Shown: piece after piece, positions 49,487 through 58,029 of the stretch
How positions within the stretch are numbered: position 1 is the first letter of the stretch
How the letters are laid out: the number at the start of each line of letters is the position of its first letter
DNA from: Vibrio gazogenes
Lineage (GTDB): Bacteria > Pseudomonadota > Gammaproteobacteria > Enterobacterales > Vibrionaceae
NCBI RefSeq assembly: GCF_002196515.1
Contig: NZ_CP018835.1
Location: 1,240,001-1,304,000, forward strand
Length of the DNA: 64,000 nucleotides
Reading direction: 5' to 3'
Made by a program: the position numbers and the translations under genes
The notes under the pieces: generated by a model
Told to the model about the DNA's origin: nothing
Seen by the model: only the letters and a program-made list of their open reading frames with translations
Database searches by the model: none

Positions 49487-50614
49487 ATGACTCAACCACG
49501 CCCATTCCCAAAAGGACAGACGCCAGCCCGATTAAACGCCCGGGGAATTGATTTTTCGGACTACAACAAAATTGATTACCAAGTCGTTCGCAAAGGTCAA
49601 GACTACCTCGAAACCTGCTGCTCACTGGCAGCGCACCTCGATGAAGTAGCCGGCGAAAAACTCGCTGCCGGACATCAACTGAGCGCCTGCCGATTATCAT
49701 ATAAAGCAGCGGCTTTATACCGAATTGCCCATTACGGGCTGCTAGAATTTGATGAAGAGAAAGCAGCGTTATATCAAAAAGAATTAGACATTTTCTCCCG
49801 CGCACTGGCGCTTGATAACCGCTTTAGCGCAGAAAGAACCGAAATTCCCTACAAAAATGGGCAATTGGTCGGCTGGCTGATGAAGCCATTGAATTGTAGT
49901 GATGATGTCCCTGTTGTGATTGCAACCGGTGGCATAACCGGCTTTAAAGAAGAAGTCCATTATGTGATTACCCATTTTCTCGAACGGGGAATCGCGGTCT
50001 TAAATATTGACGGTCCGGGGCAAGGAGAAACTTTCTACCACTATAACATCAGTGTTGAACCCGAATCAGAACAAGCCCATGAAGTGATGATTGATTACTT
50101 GCTCAATCGCGCTGACGTCGGCAACGATATCGCTCTATATGGTTTATGTATGGGCGGATTATTAATGGCCAGAACCGCAGCGGTACATCAGGATAAGGTC
50201 AAAGCCATTATCTCGATGGGTGGCGGCTATGAGCTGTCAAGCTGCATCAAAGAACATCCTCAATTTGAAGCGGTATTTGCCTATCGTGGCAATATAGCCA
50301 TTACCGATGTCCATCCATTTATCGATCGTTTCGCCATGAATACACTGTCCACGACCATTGATTGTCCGCTGTTGATCATTCACAACCGCCCGGACTTTTT
50401 AATTCCGTCATCGAACGTTAAGCGCATTTATGAAGAAGCAACCGCCACCGATAAACAACAGGTCTTCTTTAAAGGTGCGGAACACAATGCACATAATGCC
50501 AATGCAGAAGCTTGCGCGCTGGCTGCCGACTGGCTGGTGGAACGATTACTCAATCGTCAGGAAACCAGTGATGCTCCGGCACAAGCCAGACCAGCCGACT
50601 TGGTGGCAGGATAA
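49487..50614 (+). CDS. FrsA/Ayg1-like alpha/beta hydrolase with Cys nucleophile
   Basis: 375 residues from the ATG at 49487 behind AGGAG, 10 bases after the PKS stop. Helical N-terminal cap (about 1-110), then the hydrolase fold: VVIATGGITGFKEE, NIDGPGQGET, ALYGLCMGGLLMA, IIHNRPDFLIP, GAEHNAHN. The triad would be Cys221, the Asp in RPDF and the His in EHNAH. The Ser normal in this family is replaced by Cys, as in dienelactone hydrolase. Relatives include 2,6-dihydroxypseudooxynicotine hydrolase and the fungal PKS-shortening enzyme Ayg1, both acting on carbon-carbon bonds. It probably tailors the NRPS/PKS product. Confidence 0.8.
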   Translation: MTQPRPFPKGQTPARLNARGIDFSDYNKIDYQVVRKGQDYLETCCSLAAHLDEVAGEKLAAGHQLSACRLSYKAAALYRIAHYGLLEFDEEKAALYQKELDIFSRALALDNRFSAERTEIPYKNGQLVGWLMKPLNCSDDVPVVIATGGITGFKEEVHYVITHFLERGIAVLNIDGPGQGETFYHYNISVEPESEQAHEVMIDYLLNRADVGNDIALYGLCMGGLLMARTAAVHQDKVKAIISMGGGYELSSCIKEHPQFEAVFAYRGNIAITDVHPFIDRFAMNTLSTTIDCPLLIIHNRPDFLIPSSNVKRIYEEATATDKQQVFFKGAEHNAHNANAEACALAADWLVERLLNRQETSDAPAQARPADLVAG

Positions 50615-50629
50615 ACAATCAACACCGTA

Positions 50630-50658
50630 TGAGCCTTGCATTCGCAAGGCTCATTTTT
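50630..50658 (+). terminator. terminator of the NRPS/PKS operon
   Basis: Perfect arms TGAGCCTTGC and GCAAGGCTCA around ATTC, then TTTTT, 15 bases after the hydrolase stop. Confidence 0.92.
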
Positions 50659-50817
50659 ATATATCACCAATAACCAATGACATGATGCAATATCGGCTGA
50701 AATCTCATCCTAGCCATCATAAAACTGTGCTAACATATAAGCGTCTATTTGCATAGACGTAAATTCAATTTAATCCCTGATTCCAAACTCATCTATTTCT
50801 TTTAGGGCAGCTGAACC

Positions 50818-51129
50818 ATGATATGGGTATTTTTACCGCTGATGATTGTACCTTTCCGCTGGAAGTCATTTGATATCTCACAATGGCGCTTTACAGTTTA
50901 CTATCTGTTGTATGCCATTTTTCTCACGCAATTTTATCACGCGCCACTCTCACCTTACCTCGGCAGTTTCTATCTGGGCATTCCGGCAATTTGTTATGTC
51001 TCATTTCTGTTTCCCAATTTGCAGAACTATTATCCGGAATCATCAGTCAGAATGCTCAGTATCATCGGGCTCTCGATGGCCTTTGCTGTTTTGCTTTACA
51101 GTTTGCTCATCAACAGTACCTGGCGCTAA
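50818..51129 (+). CDS. small polytopic membrane protein
   Basis: 103 residues with hydrophobic segments at about 2-12, 25-40, 50-68 and 80-99 (MLSIIGLSMAFAVLLYSLLI). AGGGCAG lies ahead of the ATG. No family recognised. Its end overlaps the end of the opposite-strand gene at 51043-51444 by 87 bases, so one of the two may be shorter than drawn or only one may be real. Confidence 0.5.
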   Translation: MIWVFLPLMIVPFRWKSFDISQWRFTVYYLLYAIFLTQFYHAPLSPYLGSFYLGIPAICYVSFLFPNLQNYYPESSVRMLSIIGLSMAFAVLLYSLLINSTWR

Positions 51130-51444
51130 ATCATCCAGCGGTGGATCCTGCTCTGCACCATGCGTTGAACCATGCTCGCCTGAACTCGGTGCAAGTCCCG
51201 ATGTTGCCTGCGTGATTTGTTTGGGGATCTGTTGGATAAAAGTTTTGATCAATTCCTGAATCAACTGATCCGATTCATCTTTCACCCGATCCAGCGTCCC
51301 CAGTTTCAGTCTGAACAGATGAATCGATGACTTCACCTTCGCCATCTGTGCCAATTGCTTCGGCGTCAGTTTCTGCTGCTGTTTCGGTGGCTTCGGTTTA
51401 AACGCTTTTTCGATTTGCCGTAAAATCTTATTCGTATCGGTCAT
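51043..51444 (-). CDS. hypothetical hydrophilic protein
   Basis: 133 residues from the ATG at 51444 (MTDTNKILRQIEKAFKPKPP); the frame is open 39 codons further upstream but without a good start. It has a basic, Gln/Lys/Pro-rich N-terminus, a helical middle (IHLFRLKLGTLDRVKDESDQ) and an acidic, low-complexity C-terminus. No homologue recognised. Overlaps the membrane protein gene on the other strand tail to tail. Confidence 0.5.
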   Translation of the reverse strand: MTDTNKILRQIEKAFKPKPPKQQQKLTPKQLAQMAKVKSSIHLFRLKLGTLDRVKDESDQLIQELIKTFIQQIPKQITQATSGLAPSSGEHGSTHGAEQDPPLDDLAPGTVDEQTVKQNSKGHREPDDTEHSD

Positions 51445-51597
51445 CGGGGAGCACTCTTCAATACCGCCTACCATTGATATTAACGGTTCTTCCTCACGAA
51501 ATATCGGTGAAACAACGGCAATATTCACGCATTTCACTGAGTATTCCGGCCCAGAAATCACATAATCAAAGCTCGTTTTATTTTTCGGAAAGCTCCT

Positions 51598-52032
51598 ATG
51601 ATCAAAATACCTTCACGTTGGCTTTTCATCCTGTTCTTCTTACTATCGGGATGCACCGTTCAGCTCGTTGCCGACTATGATCCACAAACGATGTTGAAAA
51701 TTCAGCAAATCAATAACCAAATCGATCGGCTGTACATTCAGATGGCAGTGTTACCCGCCAAAGAACGCCGTTATGACCAATTTCAGCATCAGTACTTAAA
51801 TATTGATGTCGAGATTCGGGGATTTGTCCGGTTACAGAAGTGGCGAAAAATGAATGAAGAGACGTATAAACAAGCGGAAATTCTGGCCAAGCTCTGGCAA
51901 CAAGACATGGCTCAGCATCAAAAGAACGGTTATCTCTCAGATTTTCTGCTCAAACGCCACCGCGCGCAGTATCAGCGGTTGCTCGACACGATCGCTCAGG
52001 GTGAACTTGCGAAAAACACCTCACATTCCTGA
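51598..52032 (+). CDS. putative lipoprotein
   Basis: 144 residues. A signal peptide with lipobox LLSGC (Cys19) is followed by a helical domain of about 125 residues (NNQIDRLYIQMAVLPAKERR, FLLKRHRAQYQRLLDTIAQG). Envelope-anchored; function unknown. First of a plus-strand set of four (51598-54864). Confidence 0.75.
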   Translation: MIKIPSRWLFILFFLLSGCTVQLVADYDPQTMLKIQQINNQIDRLYIQMAVLPAKERRYDQFQHQYLNIDVEIRGFVRLQKWRKMNEETYKQAEILAKLWQQDMAQHQKNGYLSDFLLKRHRAQYQRLLDTIAQGELAKNTSHS

Positions 52033-52096
52033 ACATCAATCACCACCGGCCTTGACGAACTCATGGCTATGATTCACCACTGACAAAGGAGTCTTT

Positions 52097-52396
52097 ATGT
52101 CCTTTTCCATTGATACGATCGTCGATCAGGTTGCCGCACAATTCGGGCAGTCCCCCTTAAAATCAACCATCGAAAATACGCTCAAAGCCAGCCTGAATCA
52201 AAAACAGGGAGAATTTGAAGCGCTACAGACTGCATTACAAAACGGAGAGCTGACGCAAGAAGAGTTTCAAATCGAAATCGAACGGGAAAAAGCCCTTCTG
52301 GCCGCAGAGATGGAAACCCTCAAGATCATCGCCAAAGCCGAGGTCCAAAAAATAGTCAATCAGGTATTTCAGGCCATAACCAGTCAGTTGAAATAA
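52097..52396 (+). CDS. short helical hypothetical protein
   Basis: 99 residues starting MSFSIDTIVDQVAAQFGQSP behind AAGGAG. Helical throughout, with NGELTQEEFQIEIEREKALL and a hydrophobic C-terminal repeat (AKAEVQKIVNQVFQAITSQL). It may pack as a bundle like the Reb-type small proteins further on, but it lacks the RebB motif. Function unknown. Confidence 0.65.
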   Translation: MSFSIDTIVDQVAAQFGQSPLKSTIENTLKASLNQKQGEFEALQTALQNGELTQEEFQIEIEREKALLAAEMETLKIIAKAEVQKIVNQVFQAITSQLK

Positions 52397-52465
52397 CCCG
52401 GCACCGACCATTACCAATCATCATCACCGGTACGGACTGACAACACAGGTACAGGAGGAGAAACC

Positions 52466-53947
52466 ATGAGACGCGTTCGAATCACTCGTATTATTTGGGT
52501 TCCGTCCGGTTACCATCTCGTCCGCCGTATCGCGAACCGGACGGCAAAACCGCGTTCAAGCTCAAAGATAGCAACCTCTCACAACACAATCTCACAGCCG
52601 CAGCAAGCGGCTGAGGCCCTGACGCAACCAACCGAGCCGGATACGGTGCTTGTTACACCATCCGAGACGCAAGTCTCACCAGAGAGCCCCACCCAAACGG
52701 AGGACTTTCAGACAGCACCAGAATCGAGTGAAATTGCTTCATTTCCAGAACAATGCAACCCTTATCGTGATTTTTTACAGCATTTACCCCACTATTTAGA
52801 TTCGATGCCAACAGGCACATTTGTGACGTATTCCCCTACGGAAGCACTTCACTTATCGCCAAGTCCATCCGATTTATCTGAAAATACCGCTTTGCCACGC
52901 CCTCCATTGACCGAGCGCCCGAGAGCACCCCGTGACACGCCGGCACAATCCTCAGACAGCGATTCAGCGCATCAATCCGATGATGAGAATGACGATGAGG
53001 AGCCCCGGCATCCGGCAAAGCACAGTGGGTCAACCCCACACCTCCGCCTCCTAACCGGCATCCGCCATGTACTGCGAGCATCAGCCGTTTGTCATCCTGC
53101 CTCATTACCGGCAACCGCCTCGGCCCCGATACACACAATTTCATCAGAAAACCGTCATTACGCATCCATTCAGCCAAGTTTCTCGACACCAGAACCTTTA
53201 GGATCACTCCGTCATGACTCAACTTGGAGAAAGAGAATGAGACAATTGCTATTTCGCTTATGTGAAGCCGCTGATGGCCGTCACTTTGCTTTCCTCACTG
53301 ATCAGCCAGATGTTGAAGACTTATTCGACAACGGCTACAAAGTTGCCTATAAAAGCCACGATAGGACGACCGGTAACGGTATACTGGCGCGCTGGAAAAA
53401 AGCCTATTCGGTAAAATCAGTCAATTACGAGCAGTTGCCAGAACAAGACGGTTTACCGGATGGTGTGCAAAGTGCCTTCGATATGATGATTCGCAACTTA
53501 ATCCCCGGTGTTGATATTTTCTTCTGTGATTACAATTTGGCCATTGAAGCCGATTTACCCATCTGTAACCATATGATGGAACAATACCGCTCCACTGACT
53601 TTGTACTCTTCTCCTGCGAAGAGTTAATCGGTAATGATCCCACCACCCAACCTTACATGGTCTCTTATGCTGCACCTCGTTATCAAAATGGCGGTAATAC
53701 CAGTAGTCAGCATCGAATTTATTGTAAAACCGACGCTTTTGCTTTTTGCCAGTCCATTCATGCCATTGTGGTTCAACGAGAAAAAGATGCCCTGAGCGGT
53801 GGACATATTCGCACTGAAGTCGATAGCTATGTTGGCGAGCCGCCCGTCGAAGCCGCAGTTGCCGAACAAGTCATCAATCGATTTGTCGAAGCTCTGCCGC
53901 AATACAATAGTTCAGTCAAAGCGCTGAAGGCGCCACAGACAGAATAA
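52466..53947 (+). CDS. Pro/Ser-rich protein with receiver-like C-terminal domain
   Basis: 493 residues, ATG behind AGGAGG. Residues ~1-250 are low complexity (Pro, Ser, Thr, acidic patch NDDEEP), likely disordered. The C-terminal ~240 residues are folded: MRQLLFRLCEAADGRHFAFL, then DIFFCDYNLAIEADLPICNH and DFVLFSCEELIG. The CDYNLA...FVLFSCEE pattern is like strands 3 and 4 of a response-regulator receiver with its Asp, so a pseudo-receiver is possible; this is weak. No known family. Followed 15 bases later by the next gene. Confidence 0.65.
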   Translation: MRRVRITRIIWVPSGYHLVRRIANRTAKPRSSSKIATSHNTISQPQQAAEALTQPTEPDTVLVTPSETQVSPESPTQTEDFQTAPESSEIASFPEQCNPYRDFLQHLPHYLDSMPTGTFVTYSPTEALHLSPSPSDLSENTALPRPPLTERPRAPRDTPAQSSDSDSAHQSDDENDDEEPRHPAKHSGSTPHLRLLTGIRHVLRASAVCHPASLPATASAPIHTISSENRHYASIQPSFSTPEPLGSLRHDSTWRKRMRQLLFRLCEAADGRHFAFLTDQPDVEDLFDNGYKVAYKSHDRTTGNGILARWKKAYSVKSVNYEQLPEQDGLPDGVQSAFDMMIRNLIPGVDIFFCDYNLAIEADLPICNHMMEQYRSTDFVLFSCEELIGNDPTTQPYMVSYAAPRYQNGGNTSSQHRIYCKTDAFAFCQSIHAIVVQREKDALSGGHIRTEVDSYVGEPPVEAAVAEQVINRFVEALPQYNSSVKALKAPQTE

Positions 53948-53961
53948 GTTCTGGAGAGGGT

Positions 53962-54864
53962 ATGAAAGCAGAACGACTGTATTATGCGGCCTTAAGTGCC
54001 GCATTAATGGCAAAGGCTGAGCCGGCACTCGCCCAACAACTGGCCTACCAACTCGCTTATCTCACCGCCAACCCAAGGTTGCAGGGACATTCCGTGCTCA
54101 CACCATCACATGATGCCGCAACGGAGCAACCATCAGTCAATGATACGGCGCCGACACATCAAGCATTTGCTTCACCGGCTCAGCGCTCACAGCAATCCCC
54201 GCAACGCTGGCCGATTAATCCACTCAACCACGTCGATTGGCTCGCTGGCGGCCGACTGAATGAACGTTGGCTCCAACAGCAGAAGTTTGCCACTGGCAGA
54301 CAACCACACACGACGACACACACAATGCATCCACCGTCTCAGGGCATCCTATCCACTCCGTCTCCCGCAGGCGAAGAACGAATTCTGAACCGGATCAATG
54401 ATGCCATCATGCGGGCATTGGTTCAGTCAGACCCTGATGCGCAGCATAAATTTGCGGTGGCACTATTTGCCTGTCTTTGCCATCATCGCTGGCCCGCACC
54501 TGATGCTGAACGTGAAATCTACTGGCTGATGATGCATTCAGTCCGCTGTTACCTTTACGGCACCCGACTACAGTGGGGCAAAGCATTCGTCGATAGTACC
54601 GAGGCCAGACAATCCCGAAACCCGATGTATCAGATCGTGTCAGAGTGCCTGAATCATCCACCGTCTGGACGCTCGCAAATCGGGCTGAAGCAAGTGATGA
54701 TGCAACTGAGTCTATTACCACCGATCCTTCAGATACAATGTTTAGGCCTCGGGATCACCTATCGGGATCCCCATGCAGCCGCAACGGACAAATGCAGCGT
54801 CTTACATGATGTGCTTCATCCACCGGCACTCGATACAGCCTTGGGATGGTTTTGGGGGGAATGA
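53962..54864 (+). CDS. hypothetical protein
   Basis: 300 residues, start behind GGAGAGGG. The N-terminal ~60 residues are helical (AALMAKAEPALAQQLAYQLA), a Pro/Ser/Gln-rich linker follows, and the C-terminal ~170 residues are a helical domain (ILNRINDAIMRALVQSDPDA, VALFACLCHHRWPAPDAERE). I do not recognise it. Tightly linked to the 493-residue gene before it, so the two probably act together. Confidence 0.65.
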   Translation: MKAERLYYAALSAALMAKAEPALAQQLAYQLAYLTANPRLQGHSVLTPSHDAATEQPSVNDTAPTHQAFASPAQRSQQSPQRWPINPLNHVDWLAGGRLNERWLQQQKFATGRQPHTTTHTMHPPSQGILSTPSPAGEERILNRINDAIMRALVQSDPDAQHKFAVALFACLCHHRWPAPDAEREIYWLMMHSVRCYLYGTRLQWGKAFVDSTEARQSRNPMYQIVSECLNHPPSGRSQIGLKQVMMQLSLLPPILQIQCLGLGITYRDPHAAATDKCSVLHDVLHPPALDTALGWFWGE

Positions 54865-54876
54865 TTGTGGAGCGCT

Positions 54877-54921
54877 GTCGTTTGGTGAACAGTCATTTGG
54901 TGAATAGTCATTTGGTGAATA
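54877..54921. repeat. 15-bp tandem repeat, three units
   Basis: Units at 54877, 54892 and 54907 follow GTCATTTGGTGAATA; the second and third are identical. It lies just downstream of a gene, like the 15-bp arrays at 31867 and 35716. Confidence 0.85.
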
Positions 54922-54935
54922 GTGAATGACCAACT

Positions 54936-54969
54936 ATGACATGCTTAAAATCATCTTTGAGCATGTCAT
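54936..54969. terminator. stem-loop downstream of the 300-residue gene
   Basis: ATGACATGCT and AGCATGTCAT form a perfect 10-bp stem, with AAA/TTT pairing further in. No T run follows. Confidence 0.55.
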
Positions 54970-55035
54970 GTCGCTGAAAGCTAAATTGTGCGTCAAACGT
55001 CGATGCTGGGGGGAACAACAGTTGATTGTGTCACC

Positions 55036-55584
55036 CTATTTCCAACTCATCACACTATCGTAGTTCTCACAGTTCTCTACAGCATCAGATGCATTGGTGA
55101 TAAAAACTTGCTGCTTCTCCGAAACCGGATAACTGAGATATTCAGAACACAGGGCACTTTGACCATTACCGACAACAACTTTTGTGCCTGCCTTCAATGT
55201 ACATTTCACCAACTTATCGAGTGGTGACCATTGATAACAAATCTCATAATCTTGTCTATATGTCGCTGTCTTGCCTGACGGAAATTGAAATGACCACCAC
55301 TGACCAAACTGACTATGAGGGTTGGTACTATTCCATGCACGATAGACTGTAACTTTATCTGTGCTTTCATAAACTTCCCCTTGACATAACTTCCCCTTCA
55401 ACGGCTCACCAATGGCCTGAGTAAGCAGCGCTGAGTCTTGAACCAACTTAAACCGGCTACTTAAATCACCGGTAATGATAGTACTACCGACACAAGATGA
55501 CGGTGGAACTTGTTCGGTGTTCTTCGGTTCATTCGCACACCCCTGTATCGCAATGATCAATGCACCGATTAAAATCCTTTTCAT
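55036..55584 (-). CDS. putative lipoprotein
   Basis: 182 residues. Signal peptide with lipobox AIQGC (Cys16), then a Cys-containing domain of about 165 residues (GKLCQGEVYESTDKVTVYRA, FGQWWSFQFPSGKTATYRQD, YEICYQWSPLDKLVKCTLKA). The pairs of Cys suggest disulfides in the periplasm or at the cell surface. Function unknown. Convergent with the plus-strand set. Confidence 0.7.
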   Translation of the reverse strand: MKRILIGALIIAIQGCANEPKNTEQVPPSSCVGSTIITGDLSSRFKLVQDSALLTQAIGEPLKGKLCQGEVYESTDKVTVYRAWNSTNPHSQFGQWWSFQFPSGKTATYRQDYEICYQWSPLDKLVKCTLKAGTKVVVGNGQSALCSEYLSYPVSEKQQVFITNASDAVENCENYDSVMSWK

Positions 55585-55693
55585 GTAAATTCACCCATAT
55601 TTGATTCATAGTCACCAAGGCATCACAGCGTCTTTTAACCAGACGGTGCCTGTATGATTTTGCAAGAAGATAAAGTATTTATATTAGTCTGTT

Positions 55694-57165
55694 TTGGGCA
55701 CAGAACACCGATGTTTCAGGAATCGAGGAACGGATTGTGTGTCAAAATTTGGGGCCGGAAGGCTGGGAGATGAACATTGTGGCGCTGCTGTTTGGTGCGC
55801 ACTTGATTTTGCCGATTCCAATCGCATCTCCGAAAGCGCCCCAGATACTTTTGCCCAGCAGCAAAAGTACCCAAAAGTGCCTTGAGTTTAAGTTCAGAGC
55901 GTGTAATCAGGGTCGGATTGATTCGCTCCTGCTCAAGCAATCCTGAAAAATCGTCCTGATTTTTCACCCTGAGTCCTGTGACCAAATTGGCTTTTTGCTA
56001 TGTTTCACCCAACTCAAATCAACCACCCAACCAAGAAAACCATTCCGGGAGAATGGTTAGGCTTTTCCGGGCAAGACGCCCGTAAAAGGCGGTTCTGGAC
56101 AACGTGCGACACCGTCAAACAAACAAGATTTTCTGGTTACTCTTGCATCTTGGCAAGAGTAACTGGCGCACAGAGCACCAATGCTTCTGAAATCGCAGAA
56201 CGTAATTGTGCGTCAAATTTCGGGGCCGGAGGCTGGGGAGATAAAAATAATAGGCTGCTGGTTTGGTGCGCAATCACTTTCCTCGATTTCAATCGCATCT
56301 CCAACAGCGCCCCAGATACTTTTGGCGTTCCAAAAGTACCCAAAAGAACGGTTTAGTTCGTGAGCGCTAGCCGGGTCGGATTGATTCGCTCCTGCTCAAG
56401 CAATCCTGAAAAATCGTCCTGATTTTTCACCCTGAGTCCTGTGACCAAATTGGCTTTTTGCTATGTTTCACCCAATTCAAATCAACCACCCAACCAAGAA
56501 AACCATTCATGGAAGAATGGTTAGGCTTTTCCGGGCAGGACGCCCGTAAAAGGCGGTTCTGGACAACACGCGACGCCGTCAAACAAAAAAGATTTTCTGG
56601 TTCGTCTTTCATCTCTGAAAGATGAACTGGCGCACAGAGCACCGATGCCTCTGAAATCGCAGAACGTAATTGGGCGTCAAATTTCGGGGCCGGAGGCTGG
56701 GGAGATAAAAATAATAGGCTGCTGGTTTGGTGCGCAATCACTTTCCTCGATTTCAATCGCATCTCCGAAAGCGCCCCAGATACTTTTGGCGTTCCAAAAG
56801 TACCCAAAAGAACGGTTTAGTTCGTGGACGCTGGCCGGGGCGCTTTTATTCGCTCCTGCTCACGAAAAGCTAAAAATTCATCCATGAATTTTTACCCTGA
56901 GCGCATCGATCAAATTGGCTTTTTACTATGTTTCACCCAATTCAAATCAACCACCCAACCAAGAAAACCATTCATGGAAGAATGGTTAGGCTTTTCCGGG
57001 CAGGACGCCCGTAAAAGGCGGTTCTGGACAACTCGCGACCCCGTCAAACAAAAAAGATTTTCTGGTTCGTCTTTCATCTCTGAAAGATGAACTGGCGCAC
57101 AGAGCACCAATGCTTCTGAAATCGCAGAACGTAATTGGGCGTCAAATCTGGAGAGCCGGAGGCTG
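55694..57165. repeat. array of structured ~470-base repeats, block 1
   Basis: It contains a 3' partial copy (about 55694-55990), two full copies (about 55991-56460 and 56461-56935) and a 5' partial copy (about 56936-57165). Each full unit holds at least five stem-loops: AACCATTC/GAATGGTT, CGGGC/GCCCG, a variable GTTACTCTTGC or GTTCGTCTTTC stem, ACTTTTGG/CCAAAAGT, and a T/A-rich stem. Two of these differ between copies on both arms yet still pair. Stops and lack of ribosome sites argue against coding; ORFs of 60-126 codons on either strand here are by-products. Confidence 0.85.
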
Positions 57166-57558
57166 GGAAAAACAAACACTGAGACCGTATCTCTCTCCAA
57201 CATTTTGAAATCACTCGCAAAAATGACACATCAAGAATTAGAAAAGGATGAAATTCAACAACATCACTCGCGTTTCACACTGCGACGACTCGTCAACATC
57301 CCTGATACCACTTACGCTACGCAGGCACCGAAAAAAACGGTGTCGGGATTGGAACACCGATAAAACTCGATAGCACATCATATGCTGAACTTGTCTCAGT
57401 ATTTTTTTATGTGTAGCCTTGCTCAATTATGGTGAGCTGGCAAGGCAGCGTATGCTGGCCGTACTTCGAGGCGGTTGTTCCAACCTTGTCCAGCCCACCA
57501 CCTAAAGATTGGAACCTTTGCGTGGTGGGGCAATTCATATTCTCGAAGAGGCTTTTCC
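57166..57558. other. non-repeat insert with structured leader
   Basis: The insert between the two repeat blocks starts here. No convincing gene is seen before 57559. The last ~90 bases contain stems GGTTG/CAACC (57473-57485) and CCCACCAC/GTGGTGGG (57494-57529), which would lie in the 5' leader of the next small gene. Confidence 0.45.
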
Positions 57559-57741
57559 ATGTCAAAAACCAACCTCGATTTACACCTGACAGCTCGCAGC
57601 TATCTGATTGATTGTCTTATCACCAATTCGCACCCCAGTATCGTTCAAAATGAACTGCGAGAGGTTATCCTGTACCTCAATAATCTGATTACCTTTGATG
57701 AAATGAATCTGCGGAAAGAAGAAATCATGCTTGATGAGTAA
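57559..57741 (+). CDS. 60-residue hypothetical protein
   Basis: ATG at 57559, seven bases after AAGAGG; a longer frame starts at 57475 but overlaps the stem-loops. The protein (SKTNLDLHLTARSYLIDCLI, VQNELREVILYLNNLITFDE) is helical and slightly acidic. No family recognised. It lies between a structured leader and a hairpin beside the CRISPR array. Confidence 0.5.
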   Translation: MSKTNLDLHLTARSYLIDCLITNSHPSIVQNELREVILYLNNLITFDEMNLRKEEIMLDE

Positions 57742-57765
57742 ACCAGTGGCTGATTGAAATAAATC

Positions 57766-57798
57766 GGAGTGGCATCAGCCTCAACTGAGTGTCACTCC
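57766..57798. terminator. hairpin between the small gene and the CRISPR array
   Basis: GGAGTGGCA pairs with TGTCACTCC (one G-T pair) around a 15-base loop. It ends where the first CRISPR repeat begins and could terminate the small gene on the plus strand or the array transcript on the minus strand. Confidence 0.5.
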
Positions 57799-57886
57799 TT
57801 TCTAAGCTGCCTATGCGGCAGTGAACGGAAGAAAGAGAAGTGAAAATGTTTGGCTTGATTTCTAAGCTGCCTATGCGGCAGTGAAC
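57799..57886 (-). CRISPR. type I-F CRISPR mini-array: two repeats, one spacer
   Basis: Two identical 28-base repeats (57799-57826 and 57859-57886) begin TTTCTAAGCTGCC and end GCGGCAGTGAAC, the reverse of the type I-F repeat GTTCACTGCC...CTTAGAAA. They flank a 32-base spacer (57827-57858), the exact I-F length. The crRNA would be read from the minus strand. No cas genes occur in the window. Confidence 0.9.
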
Positions 57887-58029
57887 AATGAACATATCAC
57901 GAAAAAATAAGCGGCAGCAAGCGGTTAGCGGCAAAAACCCTTTTTTACCTTGTTAAAATCGCCCTTCTGTATCTTACTGTTTTTATTAATTATTTTTTAG
58001 GGACAAAAAAAGAAGGTCTAAACGATTTA
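57887..58029 (-). promoter_or_regulatory. probable CRISPR leader
   Basis: The 140 bases upstream of the array, on the transcribed (minus) strand side, are AT-rich with runs of A and T and have no ORF. Position and composition fit a leader; no promoter element is assigned. Confidence 0.5.

Noticed and set aside
57559..57741. Calling the 60-residue protein an anti-CRISPR
   Set aside because: Only its position beside I-F repeats suggests this; no sequence match to known Acr proteins that I can recall.
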